Positions 7,532 through 18,010 of a DNA stretch of 64,000 nt are shown one piece after another (within the stretch, counting starts at the first letter, position 1; each line of letters opens with the position of its first letter). The DNA comes from Flagellimonas algicola. GTDB lineage: Bacteria; Bacteroidota; Bacteroidia; Flavobacteriales; Flavobacteriaceae. The DNA is taken from contig NZ_VCNI01000001.1 of the NCBI RefSeq assembly GCF_005937185.1, positions 1,546,657-1,610,656 on the forward strand, given 5' to 3'. The notes under the pieces are model-generated. The model worked only from the letters and a program-made list of their open reading frames with translations. It had not been told where the DNA came from and searched no databases. Position numbers and translations under genes: made by a program.

Positions 7532-8281
7532 ATGCATCCAGATATGACCAGAATCCTCATGGTACTTTGCCTTTCCGTTGTCTTTTTTTCCTGTGGGGAA
7601 AGAAAGGAACCCAAATTAACTGCAGAACCAGCAAACCGGGTTTTCCCCAAACTTGAGGCTAATCGGTACAATGTTGCATTCTTGATTATGGACGGGGTCT
7701 ACAATACTGAGTTTACCGCTCCATTTGATATTTTTCAGCACACCCAATACCGTAAAAATATCAAGGCCATGAACACTTTTACCGTGGCCAATACCCTGGA
7801 GCCAATCACCTCTTTTGAAGGGGTTCGGATTTTACCGGATTTTGATTATACCCAAGATTCCATTCCGAACATTGACATTTTGGTGGTACCCAGCGCCGAA
7901 CACCATTTGGACACAGACCTGGAAGATACGCGTATGCTTGATTTTGTAAAGAAAATAAATAAGAACGCCCAATTCGTTACCTCCCATTGCGATGGTGCAT
8001 TTGTATTGGCAAAAGCAGGTATTCTTGACGAAGTTGCATCCACTACTTTTCCCAGTGATATTCCCAAATACAAAACCATGTTTCCCCATTTAAACGTTAA
8101 GGACAATGTGCTTTTTGTGCATGACGGTAAATACATCACATCTGCTGGTGGAGCCAAAAGTTTTGAAGCGGCCCTTTATCTCTGTGAGTATTTGTACGGG
8201 AAAGAAATTGCCGAATCTATAGCTGGAGGATTGGTAATTGACTGGAAATTGGAGGATGTTCCAAGGTTTATTGCTCCTTGA
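7532..8281 (+). CDS. DJ-1/PfpI family lipoprotein
   Basis: A 249-residue protein with a lipoprotein signal peptide (MTRILMVLCLSVVFFSC, Cys21) and a class I glutamine amidotransferase-like DJ-1/PfpI domain (about residues 45-235). The nucleophile elbow is FVTSHCDGAFVLAKAG with Cys153, and Glu60 (MDGVYNTEF) is placed like the conserved DJ-1 glutamate. An AraC-type HTH, often fused to this domain, is absent, so it is an envelope enzyme or binding protein of unknown substrate. Start may be the ATG at 7544. Its 3' end overlaps the convergent gene by 14 bp. Confidence 0.82.
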   Translation: MHPDMTRILMVLCLSVVFFSCGERKEPKLTAEPANRVFPKLEANRYNVAFLIMDGVYNTEFTAPFDIFQHTQYRKNIKAMNTFTVANTLEPITSFEGVRILPDFDYTQDSIPNIDILVVPSAEHHLDTDLEDTRMLDFVKKINKNAQFVTSHCDGAFVLAKAGILDEVASTTFPSDIPKYKTMFPHLNVKDNVLFVHDGKYITSAGGAKSFEAALYLCEYLYGKEIAESIAGGLVIDWKLEDVPRFIAP

Positions 8282-9683
8282 TGTTATAGCGGGCATCTTT
8301 TAAATATTCCGATACCAACTTATTAAATTTAGGGTTGATGCGGAGTAAGGCGGTATGTTCCAAGCCGTATAATCTATCCTTGTCATTAAAGCCCTTTTTA
8401 AGTGCTTCTTCCAAGTAGAACAAAGCTGTGCCAAAATCCTCGTTTTTGGAACTCAAGGAAATGATCTTCATATAGAAGTCGAAATTATCCGGCTCCAAGA
8501 TGGTCTTCAGCATAAACAGGAAGGCCAGTGCATCTTCATCAATCAAGTCCTCGGACTGTACAATATCAATGTTATCCTCTGCCAAGGCATTGATATATCC
8601 CAATAGCCGATGCCCCATTTCACGTTCAGCCTTACTGGAACCTTCGATAAATTTGCTGATTTCACTTCGTTGGAAATTCCACCATCCCAAATTGTTGAAA
8701 TTGTAGGTTATCAAGTCCTCATCCATATAATAAAGATAGTCCTCTTTGAGTAGGGATTCTTTTAAAAAGGCAGCACTTTCAGACCTTTTCATACTCCTGT
8801 ACATTTTGTTCCTTCGAATGTCTCTTTGTACCATTCTCAAGGAGTCCAAATTTTTGTATGCCCCATAGGCACCCATCATCTCGCCCAAATACTGTTCCGC
8901 CAATAATAGTTTTAGGGAATTTTTTAATCGTCCCGCCTGGGTCACATCGCTTTTGTAAGATCCATCAATATATGCAGAATCCTTAGCCACTAACCCCTTG
9001 CGCATTGCTGCCAGGGTAAATAAGCGCAATGATCTTTTAAGGTAGGATGGGTCTGGCCACAATTTATCTCCAGAATGAATCAATACCTGATTGGGAAATC
9101 TATACCGATCCAAAATCTTTTTCACAGACAGTAGGCCCGGATAGTTATAATCCTTTTTATTCACTATTCCGATAAAATGAAAGGGACGTCTGATGCTCAA
9201 CAACTCAGTATTGGTAATGCTGGCCCCAATGGAAATTGCCCCGCTCACATCTTTGGACAAAATGGGGACCAAATTGGCATACCTACCTCCCGATCCCGCT
9301 CCTGCCGTATAGATCCTAGATTTTTGAATGGGCAATAAGTCCATTACCTTTTGCACGGTTTGGGTAGTTTTTACCATGTTATCGGCCAAGGAAGCAGTAT
9401 CCCTTACCTGAGGTGCCGCCAACACGTAACCTTCATCTTCAGCGGCATGTACAAACATGGAAAGTGCCTGTATCTCTTTTCCATCCAGATCGAACACCAC
9501 TAACAGCGGCCATGTCTTATCCGTTGAAAATGAGGTGGGCAAATACAGTGAAAAAGTTTCAGAGATGGAATCGTTTACTGGAAGAGCTTCCAAGATGGTT
9601 CCCTTTTTCAGTACCATTTGTTGGGAAAAAACACCTTGTGCAATACAAGTGGCAAGAAAAAGTAAAGCGAGATTTTTTTTCAT
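8268..9683 (-). CDS. secreted alpha/beta-hydrolase-like protein
   Basis: About 471 residues, starting at the ATG (9681-9683) that opens a Sec signal peptide MKKNLALLFLATCIAQGVFSQ. Residues about 25-230 look like an esterase (PHB-depolymerase-like) alpha/beta-hydrolase: YLPTSFSTDKTWPLLVVFD, then TAGAGSGGRYAN in the position of the GxSxG nucleophile elbow. The C-terminal half is helical and repeat-like, with TPR-like ALFYLEEALKKGFND near the end. Substrate unknown. It lies 70 bp downstream of the Lrp-type regulator gene, so the two may be cotranscribed. Confidence 0.7.
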   Translation of the reverse strand: MKKNLALLFLATCIAQGVFSQQMVLKKGTILEALPVNDSISETFSLYLPTSFSTDKTWPLLVVFDLDGKEIQALSMFVHAAEDEGYVLAAPQVRDTASLADNMVKTTQTVQKVMDLLPIQKSRIYTAGAGSGGRYANLVPILSKDVSGAISIGASITNTELLSIRRPFHFIGIVNKKDYNYPGLLSVKKILDRYRFPNQVLIHSGDKLWPDPSYLKRSLRLFTLAAMRKGLVAKDSAYIDGSYKSDVTQAGRLKNSLKLLLAEQYLGEMMGAYGAYKNLDSLRMVQRDIRRNKMYRSMKRSESAAFLKESLLKEDYLYYMDEDLITYNFNNLGWWNFQRSEISKFIEGSSKAEREMGHRLLGYINALAEDNIDIVQSEDLIDEDALAFLFMLKTILEPDNFDFYMKIISLSSKNEDFGTALFYLEEALKKGFNDKDRLYGLEHTALLRINPKFNKLVSEYLKDARYNIKEQ

Positions 9684-9753
9684 ATTCCTTTCACAACAAA
9701 AACCCCGCCAAAACGGGAATATTATAAGGTCTCCTAAAAATAATCGAAAATGA

Positions 9754-10203
9754 TCAGTAAACCTTACCGTTTTTGATTGGGGCATTGGAAATTACATCAG
9801 ACAATACAATATGCGTCCGGCATTCCCCATAAACGATAAGCTGGTCAATGAATTTTTCCAGATGAGACTGGTCTTTCAACACCACTTCCATGATAATGTT
9901 CTCATTTCCCGTAATCCGATAACAATTGACCACTTCTTGGAAGTTATCCACCTTATTTAAAAAAGGCTTTAGCTTTCCCATAAATGCCCGAAGCATAATG
10001 ATTGCTTTAAGCTGATGCCCTGCCAAGGCGTAAGAAACTTTGGTTTCATACGCTTCAATAACACCAAGATCTTCCATCTTCTTTACCCGCTCTGCCACCG
10101 CAGGTGGTGTAAGACCAATTCTACGACCAATATTGGCAAAAGTCTCCCTTGCATTTTCTTGTAAACAAGCTAGAATTTGCCAGTTTAATTCATCTATCTT
10201 CAT
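9754..10203 (-). CDS. Lrp/AsnC family transcriptional regulator
   Basis: A 149-residue feast/famine regulator: an N-terminal winged HTH (DELNWQILACLQENARETFANIGRRIGLTPPAVAERVKKMEDLGVI region, residues 3-50) and a C-terminal RAM ligand-binding domain (about 65-140) with the YRITGNENI motif. Such proteins form octamers that sense amino acids. The target is unknown; the gene lies upstream of a hydrolase gene on the same strand and divergent from a hypothetical gene, so autoregulation from the 120-bp intergenic region is plausible. Confidence 0.9.
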   Translation of the reverse strand: MKIDELNWQILACLQENARETFANIGRRIGLTPPAVAERVKKMEDLGVIEAYETKVSYALAGHQLKAIIMLRAFMGKLKPFLNKVDNFQEVVNCYRITGNENIIMEVVLKDQSHLEKFIDQLIVYGECRTHIVLSDVISNAPIKNGKVY

Positions 10204-10325
10204 ATATAAAGTAAAAACGAATAAAATTTAATATTTTAAAGCATATGTATTATATTGCTTTTGATACCAAAGTTAGGTTATCTTTTTCATATGTAATTTT
10301 ATAGGACAAAATTGCTTTTGAAAAA

Positions 10326-10727
10326 ATGGAGAAAAATTCTTTAAATTCTCTTGGAGTATATCGTAAATCTTTGGCCCTTCGCGACTTGAGTGAGGCCGTT
10401 GCCTATTATTTTTCGTACAATAGAGACTTGTTATCACTTAAGAAAATTGGTAGTTTCCGGGATGATGTAATGCAATCCCTAATGACCGATGCCGTTCAAA
10501 TCACCAAGGAGGTGGAACATGTTGCGCTTAGCAACTCTTACGCTTCACGTATGAGAAGCCTTAGTTTCATCAATGTGATGACCAAAAACATCTTGGCCTA
10601 TTGCAATGGCTTGGAGCGGGATGGTGTCAAAGAAAAAGAATACCTGAATCTTTTGCGCAGGGAAATTAAAATCTTTAGAGTTTCCTTTAAAAAGTGGCGA
10701 AAATCTTTCCAAAACGGAAACGACTAA
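10326..10727 (+). CDS. hypothetical helical protein
   Basis: A 133-residue protein with no recognised domain. It appears entirely alpha-helical and basic at the C-terminus (REIKIFRVSFKKWRKSF), with helices near residues 15-30, 45-65, 75-95 and 103-125, a pattern compatible with a four-helix bundle. No signal peptide or membrane helix. It ends 12 bp from the convergent icmF gene and is divergent from the Lrp-type regulator. The distant likeness to the four-helix-bundle (23S-IVP/avd) group is a guess. Confidence 0.65.
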   Translation: MEKNSLNSLGVYRKSLALRDLSEAVAYYFSYNRDLLSLKKIGSFRDDVMQSLMTDAVQITKEVEHVALSNSYASRMRSLSFINVMTKNILAYCNGLERDGVKEKEYLNLLRREIKIFRVSFKKWRKSFQNGND

Positions 10728-10739
10728 CAAAATTCTCCT

Positions 10740-13700
10740 TTACATATTCCGTCGATATTGACCTCCAACTTGGAACAGGGCATTGGTAATCTGGCCTAGG
10801 GAACATGCTTTGGCCACTTCCATCAATTGCTCAAAAATGTTCTCATTCCTAATCGCGGTTTGCTGCAGCTCTTTTAGCAAGTGATTTGCCCTATTCGCAT
10901 GTCCATTGTGTAGATTTTCCAGGGTTTTGATTTGATTTTGCTTTTCCGCTTCCGTAGCCCTGATGACCTCGGCTGGCAATATGGTAGGTGAACCCTTGGA
11001 ACTCAGGAAGGTATTGACCCCAATAATAGGATATTCCCCCGTATGTTTCAAAGTTTCATAATGTAAACTTTCCTCCTGAATTTTGGAACGTTGATACATG
11101 GTTTCCATAGCGCCCAGTACCCCGCCCCGTTCGGTGATTCGGTCAAATTCCAGTAGTACCGCTTCCTCTACCAAATCGGTCAGTTCCTCAATAATGAACG
11201 AACCTTGCATAGGGTTTTCGTTTTTGGCCAAGCCCAATTCCTTGTTGATGATCAACTGAATGGCCATGGCCCTTCTAACGGATTCCTCAGTGGGTGTTGT
11301 AATGGCTTCGTCATAGGCGTTGGTGTGCAAGGAATTGCAGTTGTCGTAAATGGCATAAAGCGCTTGAAGCGTAGTCCGGATATCATTGAAATCGATTTCT
11401 TGGGCATGCAAGCTTCTTCCAGAAGTTTGAATATGATATTTTAACATCTGTGCCCTGGGGTTGGCCCCATATTTTTCTCTCATGGCCTTAGCCCAGATTC
11501 TGCGGGCTACCCTGCCAATAACTGCATATTCGGGATCTACTCCGTTTGAAAAGAAAAAAGAAAGGTTAGGGCCAAACTGGTTGATGTCCATTCCCCTACT
11601 CAAATAGTATTCCACATAAGTAAAGCCATTGGACAATGTAAATGCCAACTGGGTAATGGGGTTGGCCCCAGCTTCGGCTATATGGTATCCGGAAATGGAT
11701 ACGGAATAAAAATTGCGCACCTGGTTGGCAATAAAATACGCTTGGACATCGCCCATAAGGCGCAGGGCAAATTCCGTAGAAAAGATGCAGGTATTTTGCG
11801 CCTGGTCCTCCTTCAAGATATCAGCTTGCACTGTACCCCTAACCTGACCCAAGGTTTCCAATTTTATCTTCTCATAAACATCTTTAGGCAGCACTTCTTC
11901 TCCTGTGACACCGAGCAACATTAACCCCAATCCATTGTTACCTTCTGGAAGTTCCCCAATATATTGGGGTCTTTCCATCTTCCTTTCTGCAAAGATTTTT
12001 TCAAGCTTTTGGTCCACCTCTTTATCCAACCCTTTTTGCTTGATAAATTTCTCGCAATTTTGGTCGATTGCGGCGTTCATAAAAAAGGCCAAGAGCATGG
12101 GAGCTGGACCGTTGATGGTCATACTGACCGAGGTCATTGGGTCACATAAATCGAATCCAGAGTATAACTTCTTAGCATCATCCAAACAACATATGGAAAC
12201 TCCGGCATTCCCAATTTTTCCATAAATATCTGGTCGGTGATCCGGATCACTTCCGTACAAGGTCACAGAATCAAAAGCGGTTGAAAGTCGTTTGGCTGGC
12301 ATATCCAAACTCACGTAGTGGAATCGGCGATTGGTCCGCTCTGGGCCACCTTCCCCGGCAAACATTCGGGTTGGGTCCTCTCCTTCCCGTTTAAAAGGAT
12401 ATAATCCAGCAGTGAAAGGAAATTCCCCCGGTACATTCTCCTGCAGATTCCAGCTTAAAATGTCGCCCCAAGCCTTGTACCTTGGCAAAGCCACCTTTGG
12501 AATCTGACTCGCGGACAAGGAAGTGGTATGGGTCTGAATCTTTACTTCCCTACCTCTTACATCAAAAGAGTAGGTTTCAGATTTGTATCGATTGACCTTC
12601 TTTTTCCATTGCAGTATAATTTCCCAGTTATGCGGGTCCAAGTTCATTTTTACTTTATCAAATTCTTTGATCATAAGGGCAATAAAATCCTTTTCATTTT
12701 CATTTTTCAGAAAGGTATAAACCTTCTCCTCATCCAAGCCTCTTTTAGAAAGCAAATTGGACTGCGCCTCATTTTCATCCAAGTCAAGTATTGATGTCAA
12801 AGTCAAGAAAATGCCATAAAGTTTTTGTGCGATTTTCGTTTGGGATGCCACCCGAATATCATAAGAACGGTTATTCTCCGCAATTTCGGACAAGTATCGG
12901 GTTCGGGCAGGGGGTATTACAAAAATCTTCTCCGACATTTCATCTGAAATAGCCCAGTTGGATTTTAGAGGGGTATTGGTTTTGTTGACCAAAGTGTCCA
13001 TGACCACTTTGTACAACTGATTCATCCCAGGGTCATTAAATTGGGAAGCTATTGTTCCATATATAGGAAGGTCATCTTCTTTGGCATCCCACAGTCCGTG
13101 GTTACGCATGTATTGTTTTTTGACATCCCTGAGGGCATCCAGAGCCCCTCTTTTGTCAAACTTGTTGATGGCAACAACATCAGCAAAATCGAGCATATCA
13201 ATTTTTTCCAATTGGGTAGCCGCCCCAAATTCCGGGGTCATCACATAAAGGGAAACATCGCTATGCTCCAAGATCTCCGTATCAGATTGTCCAATTCCCG
13301 AAGTTTCCAAAATAATCAGATCATACTGGGCCGCCTTCAATACCTGTACAGCCTCTGCTACATGTTTGGACAAGGCAAGATTGGATTGTCTTGTGGCAAG
13401 GGATCGCATGTAAACCCGCTCGTCACTAATGGCATTCATCCGTATGCGGTCACCGAGCAAAGCACCTCCTGTTTTTCGTTTGGATGGATCCACAGAAATG
13501 ATTCCTATATGCTTGTCCTCGAAATCATTTAGGAACCGCCTGACCAGCTCATCCACCAAGCTCGATTTTCCAGCCCCACCCGTTCCTGTGATTCCCAACA
13601 CGGGCACATTAGCGATGGATTTTGTAAATTTTTGCTGGTGTTTTTCAAATTCGTCGTGTCTATTTTCAGCCAAGGAAATTAAACGCGCCAAGGTATTCAC

Positions 13701-14204
13701 CTGCTTGTCGGTTAGTAATTTTTCTAGCTTTTTTCCTTTGGGAATCTGTAAATCTGGTACGGGTGAATCACATCGCTCCACCAAATCATTGATCATGCCC
13801 TGTAAACCCATTTCCCTACCATCATCCGGGGAATAAATCCGCTCAATGCCATAAGCCATTAAGGCTTCAATTTCTGATGGAAGGATTACGCCGCCACCAC
13901 CGCCAAAAATCTTGATGTGCCATGCCCCTCGTTCATTGAGCAAATCAAACATATACCTAAAATATTCATTGTGTCCTCCTTGGTAGGAGGTCATGGCAAT
14001 GGCATTTGCATCTTCCTGGATAGCACAATCCACCACTTCGGCTACGCTTCTATCATGTCCCAAATGGATGACTTCAACCCCCGTGGACTGAATAATCCTG
14101 CGCATAATATTGATTGCAGCATCATGTCCATCGAACAGCGAAGCTGCGGTCACAATTCTCACTTTATTTTTAGGAGTGTATGGCTTCAATTGTTTCATTG
14201 GCAA
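10740..14204 (-). CDS. icmF: fused isobutyryl-CoA mutase IcmF
   Basis: An 1154-residue adenosylcobalamin-dependent mutase that interconverts isobutyryl-CoA and n-butyryl-CoA (and related acyl-CoAs). Domain order is diagnostic: B12-binding domain first (about 15-150, with the cobalt-ligand His27 in LFDGHDAA), then a MeaB-type G-protein chaperone (about 195-450, P-loop GTGGAGKSS near 207, NKFD), then the large TIM-barrel substrate domain. [18 protein letters not shown] has Phe where methylmalonyl-CoA mutase has Tyr, favouring isobutyryl-type substrates. A second ATG (14198) is an alternative start. It fits branched-chain catabolism. Confidence 0.93.
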   Translation of the reverse strand: MPMKQLKPYTPKNKVRIVTAASLFDGHDAAINIMRRIIQSTGVEVIHLGHDRSVAEVVDCAIQEDANAIAMTSYQGGHNEYFRYMFDLLNERGAWHIKIFGGGGGVILPSEIEALMAYGIERIYSPDDGREMGLQGMINDLVERCDSPVPDLQIPKGKKLEKLLTDKQVNTLARLISLAENRHDEFEKHQQKFTKSIANVPVLGITGTGGAGKSSLVDELVRRFLNDFEDKHIGIISVDPSKRKTGGALLGDRIRMNAISDERVYMRSLATRQSNLALSKHVAEAVQVLKAAQYDLIILETSGIGQSDTEILEHSDVSLYVMTPEFGAATQLEKIDMLDFADVVAINKFDKRGALDALRDVKKQYMRNHGLWDAKEDDLPIYGTIASQFNDPGMNQLYKVVMDTLVNKTNTPLKSNWAISDEMSEKIFVIPPARTRYLSEIAENNRSYDIRVASQTKIAQKLYGIFLTLTSILDLDENEAQSNLLSKRGLDEEKVYTFLKNENEKDFIALMIKEFDKVKMNLDPHNWEIILQWKKKVNRYKSETYSFDVRGREVKIQTHTTSLSASQIPKVALPRYKAWGDILSWNLQENVPGEFPFTAGLYPFKREGEDPTRMFAGEGGPERTNRRFHYVSLDMPAKRLSTAFDSVTLYGSDPDHRPDIYGKIGNAGVSICCLDDAKKLYSGFDLCDPMTSVSMTINGPAPMLLAFFMNAAIDQNCEKFIKQKGLDKEVDQKLEKIFAERKMERPQYIGELPEGNNGLGLMLLGVTGEEVLPKDVYEKIKLETLGQVRGTVQADILKEDQAQNTCIFSTEFALRLMGDVQAYFIANQVRNFYSVSISGYHIAEAGANPITQLAFTLSNGFTYVEYYLSRGMDINQFGPNLSFFFSNGVDPEYAVIGRVARRIWAKAMREKYGANPRAQMLKYHIQTSGRSLHAQEIDFNDIRTTLQALYAIYDNCNSLHTNAYDEAITTPTEESVRRAMAIQLIINKELGLAKNENPMQGSFIIEELTDLVEEAVLLEFDRITERGGVLGAMETMYQRSKIQEESLHYETLKHTGEYPIIGVNTFLSSKGSPTILPAEVIRATEAEKQNQIKTLENLHNGHANRANHLLKELQQTAIRNENIFEQLMEVAKACSLGQITNALFQVGGQYRRNM

Positions 14205-14340
14205 TAAAGACTCATAATTTGCCCTGCAATTTACGGAAAATGCAGGCTAAAATCGGTTTTGTTTCGAATTTTATAAAAATTCACCGACATAAGGCTTGCT
14301 TTTTCTGAATATCATAATTTTATCGGGTTAATTCAACAGC

Positions 14341-15189
14341 ATGAAGCTTACCATACTTATTCATTGTGCCGATCAACCGGGAATCATAAGTTCCGTAACC
14401 CGGTTCATCCATAAAAAAAAGGGCAACATTATTTATTTGGACCAACATGTGGACAAGGAAGCAGGAGTGTTCTTTATGCGTTTGGAAAGTGAATTTGAGC
14501 AAGGCATTGATTTATCCGGGTTTAAAAGCGACTTTGATGGGGAACTGGCCAAAAGCTATCAAATGGAATGGGGCATATATGCGGATGGGATAAAACCGAA
14601 AATGGCCGTTTTTGTCTCTAAATACAACCATTGTCTGTATGATCTATTGAGCCGTTACAATTCTGGTGAACTTCAAGTGGACATCCCCTTTATTTTAAGC
14701 AATCATCCCGATTTGGCCTATATAGCAGCCCAGTTTGACATCCCATTTTTTCATGTACCCTTCAATAAAGACATTAGGGAAAATGCGGAAGAAGAACAAC
14801 TACAACTTTTAAAGCAGCATGATGTTGATTTTATCGTACTTGCCCGTTACATGCAGATTGTGTCTACCAAGGTAATTGACGTTTTTCCGCACAAAATTAT
14901 TAACATTCACCATTCATTTTTACCAGCTTTTGCTGGGGCCAAACCATACCATGCCGCATTTGAAAGAGGTGTAAAGATTATTGGCGCCACAAGCCACTAT
15001 GTTACGGAAGAGTTGGATGCAGGCCCTATTATTGAGCAGGATGTTACCACAGTTTCACATTCACATTCCATAAAAGATTTTATTGCCAAAGGCCGAGATC
15101 TTGAGAAGATTGTGCTTTCCAGGGCGGTCCACCTACATGTAGCCCGAAAAACCATTGTCTACAATAATAAGACGGTGATTTTTTCATAA
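14341..15189 (+). CDS. purU: formyltetrahydrofolate deformylase
   Basis: A 282-residue enzyme that hydrolyses 10-formyl-THF to formate and THF, feeding purine synthesis. It has an N-terminal ACT domain (LTILIHCADQPGIISSVTRF, residues 3-75) and a formyltransferase-fold catalytic domain (about 88-275) with NIHHSFLPAFAGAKPYHAA carrying the catalytic His and HYVTEELDAGPIIEQD with the catalytic Asp. Length is standard. Divergent from icmF across 136 bp. Confidence 0.94.
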   Translation: MKLTILIHCADQPGIISSVTRFIHKKKGNIIYLDQHVDKEAGVFFMRLESEFEQGIDLSGFKSDFDGELAKSYQMEWGIYADGIKPKMAVFVSKYNHCLYDLLSRYNSGELQVDIPFILSNHPDLAYIAAQFDIPFFHVPFNKDIRENAEEEQLQLLKQHDVDFIVLARYMQIVSTKVIDVFPHKIINIHHSFLPAFAGAKPYHAAFERGVKIIGATSHYVTEELDAGPIIEQDVTTVSHSHSIKDFIAKGRDLEKIVLSRAVHLHVARKTIVYNNKTVIFS

Positions 15190-15257
15190 TTTATTTTATT
15201 CCACTTGATTTATAGAAGTTTAGCTGTAACTTAACTTCAACTATAAAACACTGAAAC

Positions 15258-15956
15258 ATGAAACGATTATTGTTGTGCATTCTGCTATTTCAACTAGCTG
15301 GATGTACTGAACTTCAACAAGTTGTAAACCAGCTCCCCCAAGGAACTGTTGGTAATGCCGAGATAGCACAGGCCTTAAAGGATGCCCTAAATCAAGGGAT
15401 CGAAAAGCAGGTCAACAAATTGGCTTCCATGGACGGTTTTTTCAAAAATGAACTGGTAAAGATTCTACTTCCAGAGGAGCTTAAAAAAGTGGATAAAGCA
15501 TTAAGGGATGTCGGATTGGGAAATTTGGCAGATGAAGGTTTACGTGTCATAAACCGTGCTGCTGAAGACGCCGTGGATAAGTCAATTCCCATCTTTGTGG
15601 ATGCGGTAAAGCAGATTAGTTTTGAAGATGCACGCAAGATTTTATTGGGCGCTGATAATGCGGCAACCACCTTTTTAGAAAGCTCCACCTCAACCAAGTT
15701 ATACAACAAATTTAAACCGGTTATTGAACAATCCTTTAAAAAGGTTGGGGCGGATGATATCTGGAGGAACATTATTTCCAAGTACAACAGCCTACCTTTA
15801 ACTAACGATGTTAATCCGGATTTAACAGATTATACCACTAAGGAGGCATTGGAAGGAGTTTACACCATGATCGCGGTGGAAGAAAAGAAAATTCGTACAA
15901 ATATTTCGTCCAGGACCACTGAATTGTTAAAAAAGGTGTTTGCTTTGCAGGATTAA
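15258..15956 (+). CDS. DUF4197 family lipoprotein
   Basis: A 232-residue protein with a lipoprotein signal peptide (LLCILLFQLAGC, Cys16) and a largely helical DUF4197 domain: NAEIAQALKDALNQGI, DGFFKNELVKILLPEEL, and FKPVIEQSFKKVGADDIW are characteristic. Family function is unknown. It follows purU by 68 bp on the same strand, but a functional link is not evident. Confidence 0.88.
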   Translation: MKRLLLCILLFQLAGCTELQQVVNQLPQGTVGNAEIAQALKDALNQGIEKQVNKLASMDGFFKNELVKILLPEELKKVDKALRDVGLGNLADEGLRVINRAAEDAVDKSIPIFVDAVKQISFEDARKILLGADNAATTFLESSTSTKLYNKFKPVIEQSFKKVGADDIWRNIISKYNSLPLTNDVNPDLTDYTTKEALEGVYTMIAVEEKKIRTNISSRTTELLKKVFALQD

Positions 15957-16321
15957 TGCTAAAATTTTCATAATAATGCAATAAGTTTTGCGATTTATCG
16001 TTACTATAACAACACTATCAAAACAATTTTAACAAAATCCTAATGTTAAATTAACCTAGGTTCAAAGGTTAAAAAAGAGTTTTGTAGCAAGTTATCTGAG
16101 TTAGCATTTTTTTGAGTTAGTTAGTTTAAACCGGTGCATGCACCGGTTTTTTCATTTTGGGCAGACCGATTAATCCAAGGTATTTTTAAGGGTTAAAACG
16201 CTATTCAAATCCAATTACAAAAGGTAAACTATTATCGGGACTTACGGTTTTTAGTTTTTTTTTAACATTTCAAGTGTACTTATTTGGTAATTTCAAGGAA
16301 GGCTAATTCACTAATCAACTC
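15957..16321. other. 365-bp intergenic region with an isolated terminator
   Basis: No protein-like open frame. The stretch holds a strong terminator at 16128-16152 that is 172 bp from the nearest upstream gene end. GAGTTTTG at about 16077-16084 resembles a -7 element, leaving room for a short transcript of roughly 60-70 nt ending at the terminator. Beyond 16152 the sequence is the leader of the AraC-type regulator gene. Confidence 0.4.
16128..16152 (+). terminator. perfect-palindrome terminator
   Basis: AAACCGGTGCA followed directly by TGCACCGGTTT forms a 22-bp perfect palindrome (16128-16149) that folds into a GC-rich hairpin, followed by a T run to 16152. It may end the DUF4197 transcript or an independent small RNA. 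Confidence 0.8.
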
Positions 16322-17845
16322 ATGGGACGGTTAGGCTTCTTTGCATTTCTGGTTGTTGTGTCATGCACCTCATGCTTGGCGAACCTGAACAGCAGCACCT
16401 CCAATTTAGCCAGAACTCCGCTTCATCTTGCACTGCAAGACTCCTTGGAATGGGCAGACTACTACTATAACATCCATAGATATAAAAAGGCTTTATCCAT
16501 TTATGAAAGGAATCTGGAGAATGCATCGGCAGAAAAAACCCATGTGCTAAAAAGGATTGCGCTTAGTGAAGCTGCCTTGGAACATCCGGAAGCTTCCACT
16601 TATACGCTCAATGAATACCTTCAGGTAGAATTCAATCCCAATTTTCTACTGAACGAAGGATTTGATCCCATTAGAAAAACCGAGGAGTTCAAGGATATTT
16701 CGGAAAAGGTGATTCCGAAGGTAACTTCGTGGTCGTTACTGTACTTATTTGTGGCCCTTGTTGGTTTTTACGTAGTATTCTTAATTTGTTTCAATCGACA
16801 GATTCACAAACCGTCACGGTTGCTGATAGGCACCTTTATTTTTCTGCATTCATTCTTTATCCTACACATTGCCATAAACCGGTCTAACTACTATTTTCAG
16901 TACCCACATACCTATTTAATGTCCACATGGGCTTCTTTTTTATATGGCCCTCTGTTGTATCTTTATTTCAAGTCCACCATTCAAAAATATAGGTTTAAAA
17001 TCCGAGACCTGCTGCACTTAGTACCAACAGTTATTCTAATCGGATATTTGAGTTATACGGTATACTCCTATGCATGTGAAACCAAAATTCAATGGATGCT
17101 TTCAAGGGTGCAACATGGTCTAAATCCGCAAGATTCCAGTAAACTTGTACTTCTGGTAACCTTAAAGATTGTCTCCTTGACGGTATACGGCTACTTTATT
17201 GGAAAGGTATACAAGCGTGGGAAAAGAGAGAAACTGCTCCAAGCCAAAAATCAGATTTGGCAAAAAAATGTGTATCACATCCATATACTTTATGTGATTA
17301 CCTATGCCGCTTATGGTATTTTAATCGCCAACGAAATTTCTTCTGGACTTTTGTTTGATATTTCTGCGGCTTCCATGGCTCTTATGGTGTTGTATGTAGG
17401 CTATTCAGCAAACATTCAACCGGATGTTTTCAGCGGGGCGTACGACTACACCAACCGCCTGTTCCCCAAATATGAAAAATCCGGACTCACCCCTGGCCTA
17501 TCATTGGAACTTAAGGAAAACCTCATTTATTTGTTTAGCCAGGAAAGAATTTACAAGGAAAACAATATTAGTTTGGACATGGTGGCGCAAAAACTCAATA
17601 CCACCCGGCATAATACCTCCCAAATTATTAATGAGCACTTCAATGTTAGCTTCCATGAGTTTGTAAACATGTATCGCATCAAGGAAGCAAAGCAACTTTT
17701 GGTGGACGACAAGTCGCGAAGACTCAATATTATCAATGTAGCTTATGAAGTGGGCTATAATAACAAGGTCACCTTTAACAAAGCATTCAAAAAAGATACC
17801 CAACTTACACCTTCCCAGTACCAGAAGAGTATTTTGCGAATCTAA
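16322..17845 (+). CDS. membrane-bound AraC-type transcriptional regulator
   Basis: A 507-residue protein in three parts. The N-terminus has a hydrophobic signal-like segment (FFAFLVVVSCTSC) and a TPR-like periplasmic stretch (about 45-115). About seven membrane helices follow (residues about 138-360). The C-terminal AraC HTH domain (about 395-505) has INEHFNVSFHEFVNMYRI and VAYEVGYNNKVTFNKAFKK. Similar 7TM-AraC fusions occur in Bacteroidota and are thought to couple an envelope signal directly to DNA binding. Targets are unknown; the neighbouring genes give no clue. Confidence 0.83.
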   Translation: MGRLGFFAFLVVVSCTSCLANLNSSTSNLARTPLHLALQDSLEWADYYYNIHRYKKALSIYERNLENASAEKTHVLKRIALSEAALEHPEASTYTLNEYLQVEFNPNFLLNEGFDPIRKTEEFKDISEKVIPKVTSWSLLYLFVALVGFYVVFLICFNRQIHKPSRLLIGTFIFLHSFFILHIAINRSNYYFQYPHTYLMSTWASFLYGPLLYLYFKSTIQKYRFKIRDLLHLVPTVILIGYLSYTVYSYACETKIQWMLSRVQHGLNPQDSSKLVLLVTLKIVSLTVYGYFIGKVYKRGKREKLLQAKNQIWQKNVYHIHILYVITYAAYGILIANEISSGLLFDISAASMALMVLYVGYSANIQPDVFSGAYDYTNRLFPKYEKSGLTPGLSLELKENLIYLFSQERIYKENNISLDMVAQKLNTTRHNTSQIINEHFNVSFHEFVNMYRIKEAKQLLVDDKSRRLNIINVAYEVGYNNKVTFNKAFKKDTQLTPSQYQKSILRI

Positions 17846-18010
17846 ATACCGAGTAATCTTAAATCGGGGAAGGTAAAGGTTTATCAGATTTAGCCAAAAG
17901 TGAACTACAGTTTGCCAACTTTAAAGTAATAAACAGTCCTGGCAAACAACCTCCCAAAAGGTCTCATTAGGTACACATTTGAATTAGTCATCAATCATGC
18001 TTTGGGCTGT

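Noticed and set aside
13041-13532. A 163-residue plus-strand frame inside icmF.
   Set aside because: Opposite-strand shadow of the mutase coding sequence; composition not protein-like.
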